A stretch of DNA of 7,500 nt, from positions 1 through 7,500 of the forward strand of contig CAJWDO010000073.1 in NCBI GenBank assembly GCA_913031555.1, read 5' to 3'. A model generated the notes under the pieces. The model made no database searches. It was not told the origin of the DNA and worked only from the letters and a program-made list of their open reading frames with translations. This document shows positions 5,986 to 7,500 of this stretch, one piece after another. Numbering within the stretch: the first letter of the stretch is position 1; each line of letters opens with the position of its first letter. A program made the position numbers and the translations under genes. This DNA is from an uncultured Alphaproteobacteria bacterium (lineage in GTDB: Bacteria > Pseudomonadota > Alphaproteobacteria > Puniceispirillales > Puniceispirillaceae).

Positions 5986-7500
5986 ATGCGCGCGCAACGC
6001 GACTTTGCCAATGAATGGCTGCAGGACCTCTATCGGTTCCGTGACCAGGGTATGCGGGTCACCGATGTGAACCCTGTCTCGGCGCTTGCCGACATGATTG
6101 GTGAACAACTGTATGACGGCGCGGCGACTATTGATGATTTGCGCCAGGTTCTCGATGTCCATGCGGCGACGCTGTGGCAGGAACGGGTCGCTGATCTACG
6201 TCGGCAGAGTGGTCTTGACGGCGAAACCGGACTACCCGATCTGTCCGGCGTTGATATCTCGCGTCCGATCTATCGCGCCGTCTTTACCGCTCATCCCGTG
6301 TTTGCGCTTCGTCGCGAGGCTTCGGGCGCTCTGTGCGCGGCGGCGACATCCGGCAAAGCCGAAACGCCAAAGGATGCCTTTGCGCCGCGTGACGGTGTCA
6401 CGCTGGATGATGAGCATGCCGAGGCGATGCACGCGGTCCGCCATGCCCGTCATGCGGTCAATGACATCAATGCTGACATTCTGCGCCAACGGCGGTCAAC
6501 CCATGCCGATGAATGGCGCGACACCCTGCCGGGCCTGATCGGCGTGTCAACCTGGGTTGGGTATGATCTCGACGGCCGGTCCGATATCAGCTGGATCGAC
6601 AGTTTCTGCCTGCGTCTTCGTGAAAAAGTCATGGCGCTGACGGGTTATATTGCCACCATTGAGTCACTTGGCATTGAGTCAATTGGTCTGTCACAACTCG
6701 ATGACATTGCTGCGTCACTTAAGGCTGAACTGCACCGTGTCGAGCTTACCCTTGCCGGGTTCGAAACTGTGGAAGAGGGCGATTTCACAAGCGTCATTAA
6801 TGATCTGACCGGATCCGGTGAGAGTCTTGTTTCCAGCAAGGCGTTGGCGCGTGATATTCACGTCATCGCGCAGGGTCTTGGTGATGACGCGGCAATGGCG
6901 GTGATGGAGCTTGCCGCGGATGTCGCCATGCATGGTTTTGGCATGGGTGAGGTCCATCTTCGGATCAATGCGGCACAAATTCGAAACGCCATGCGGCCGG
7001 TCGACGGGCGGGCGGTGTCGGTAAGCGATGGTGCGATGTCGTCGCGCATGCTGATCGAACGGCTGGCCACCCGAATCCGGACCGAAGCACCCTGGCAGAT
7101 CAATTTTGCCAATCTCGACGCCGAAACGGCGACAGCGCGGCGGCAATTGATGCTGGCCACTCAGATTCTCAAATATATCGATTCCGACCAGCCCATCCGC
7201 CTGTTGATTGCCGAATGCGAGCGGCCCATCACCATCATGTCGGCGCTGTATCTGGCGCATAAGTTCAATATTGCCGACAATCTCGATATCTCGCCTCTTT
7301 TCGAAACCGGGTATGGTCTTGAACATGGCGACAAGGTCATTGATCAGCTTCTTCAACAATCTGTGTTTGTTGACTATGTCAGACGCCGGGGCAGGCTTGC
7401 CATCCAGACAGGCTTCTCGGATGCCGGTCGTTTCGTTGGTCAGATTGCCGCCAATATGGCGATTGAAAGACTGCAGCTCAAATTACTTCGCTCGCTCCAT
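5986..7500 (+). CDS. Divergent phosphoenolpyruvate carboxylase homologue (3'-truncated)
   Basis: N-terminal 505 residues of a PEPC-family protein; the frame has no stop before the window end. Canonical PEPC adds bicarbonate to phosphoenolpyruvate to make oxaloacetate in the cytoplasm. Family landmarks appear in the right order: FTAHPVF with His103 (equivalent to E. coli His138), STWVGYDLDG (190-197, for the usual SWxGGDRDG), LRIN with Arg326 (for LDIRQ), SPLFET with Glu440, and GFSDAGRFVG (476-485, for GYSDSxKDxG). Several positions normally fixed differ: TAHPTE is TAHPVF, GGDRDG is GYDLDG, and the catalytic Lys is Arg482. The FHGRGG loop and the C-terminal arginines lie beyond the window. 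ATG 5986 was chosen for its ribosome site; ATG 5968 is possible. It is transcribed away from the ThDP gene. It may be a functional but divergent anaplerotic PEPC or a homologue with altered activity. Confidence 0.85.
   Translation, partial: MRAQRDFANEWLQDLYRFRDQGMRVTDVNPVSALADMIGEQLYDGAATIDDLRQVLDVHAATLWQERVADLRRQSGLDGETGLPDLSGVDISRPIYRAVFTAHPVFALRREASGALCAAATSGKAETPKDAFAPRDGVTLDDEHAEAMHAVRHARHAVNDINADILRQRRSTHADEWRDTLPGLIGVSTWVGYDLDGRSDISWIDSFCLRLREKVMALTGYIATIESLGIESIGLSQLDDIAASLKAELHRVELTLAGFETVEEGDFTSVINDLTGSGESLVSSKALARDIHVIAQGLGDDAAMAVMELAADVAMHGFGMGEVHLRINAAQIRNAMRPVDGRAVSVSDGAMSSRMLIERLATRIRTEAPWQINFANLDAETATARRQLMLATQILKYIDSDQPIRLLIAECERPITIMSALYLAHKFNIADNLDISPLFETGYGLEHGDKVIDQLLQQSVFVDYVRRRGRLAIQTGFSDAGRFVGQIAANMAIERLQLKLLRSLH
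6658..6687 (+). repeat. Imperfect 15-bp in-frame tandem duplication
   Basis: Two adjacent 15-base units (6658-6672 and 6673-6687), 13 of 15 identical, encode IESLG then IESIG inside the PEPC-like gene (residues 225-234). It keeps the frame and lies in a predicted helical, weakly conserved part. Confidence 0.6.

Noticed and set aside
5692..6162. 156-codon minus-strand open frame across the intergenic region and the PEPC-like start
   Set aside because: It overlaps the PEPC-like N-terminus antisense, spans the tandem repeat, and its product shows no motif or natural domain composition.

Overview
The window is GC-rich, densely coded bacterial DNA. Protein motifs, the absence of introns and short Shine-Dalgarno sites all point to a Gram-negative proteobacterium. 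My best guess is a marine-type alphaproteobacterium, but this is inference from overall protein character and no rRNA or marker gene confirms it. No tRNA, rRNA, insertion sequence or CRISPR array is visible.

Layout: (1) 2-1492 (+), a sulfatase of the alkaline-phosphatase superfamily, cut at its 5' end by the window edge. (2) 1560-2732 (+), an exported trypsin-like serine protease with a TPR-like C-terminal region. (3) 2722-3921 (-), an exported subtilisin-family (S8) serine protease whose 3' end overlaps that of the previous gene by 11 bp. (4) 3918-5543 (-), a three-domain thiamine-diphosphate (ThDP) enzyme of the acetolactate synthase/decarboxylase family, lying just upstream of the S8 protease with an ATGA stop/start overlap. 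(5) 5544-5985, a divergent intergenic region of about 440 bp with an operator-like dyad and a short degenerate tandem repeat. (6) 5986 to the window end (+), a divergent phosphoenolpyruvate carboxylase (PEPC) homologue that is still open at base 7500.

The two minus-strand genes form a clear translationally coupled pair, although a cytoplasmic ThDP enzyme and an exported protease have no obvious shared pathway. The sulfatase and the trypsin-like gene are on the same strand 67 bp apart and may be co-transcribed. The two proteases, from unrelated folds, face each other tail to tail and both carry signal peptides and four cysteines in the mature part, so both probably act in the periplasm or outside the cell.

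The most unusual points are the PEPC homologue, which keeps the catalytic His but departs from the family consensus at several normally invariant positions, the ThDP-enzyme/S8-protease coupling, and the repeat array just upstream of the PEPC start. I see no clear evidence of a wholly new multi-gene system here.
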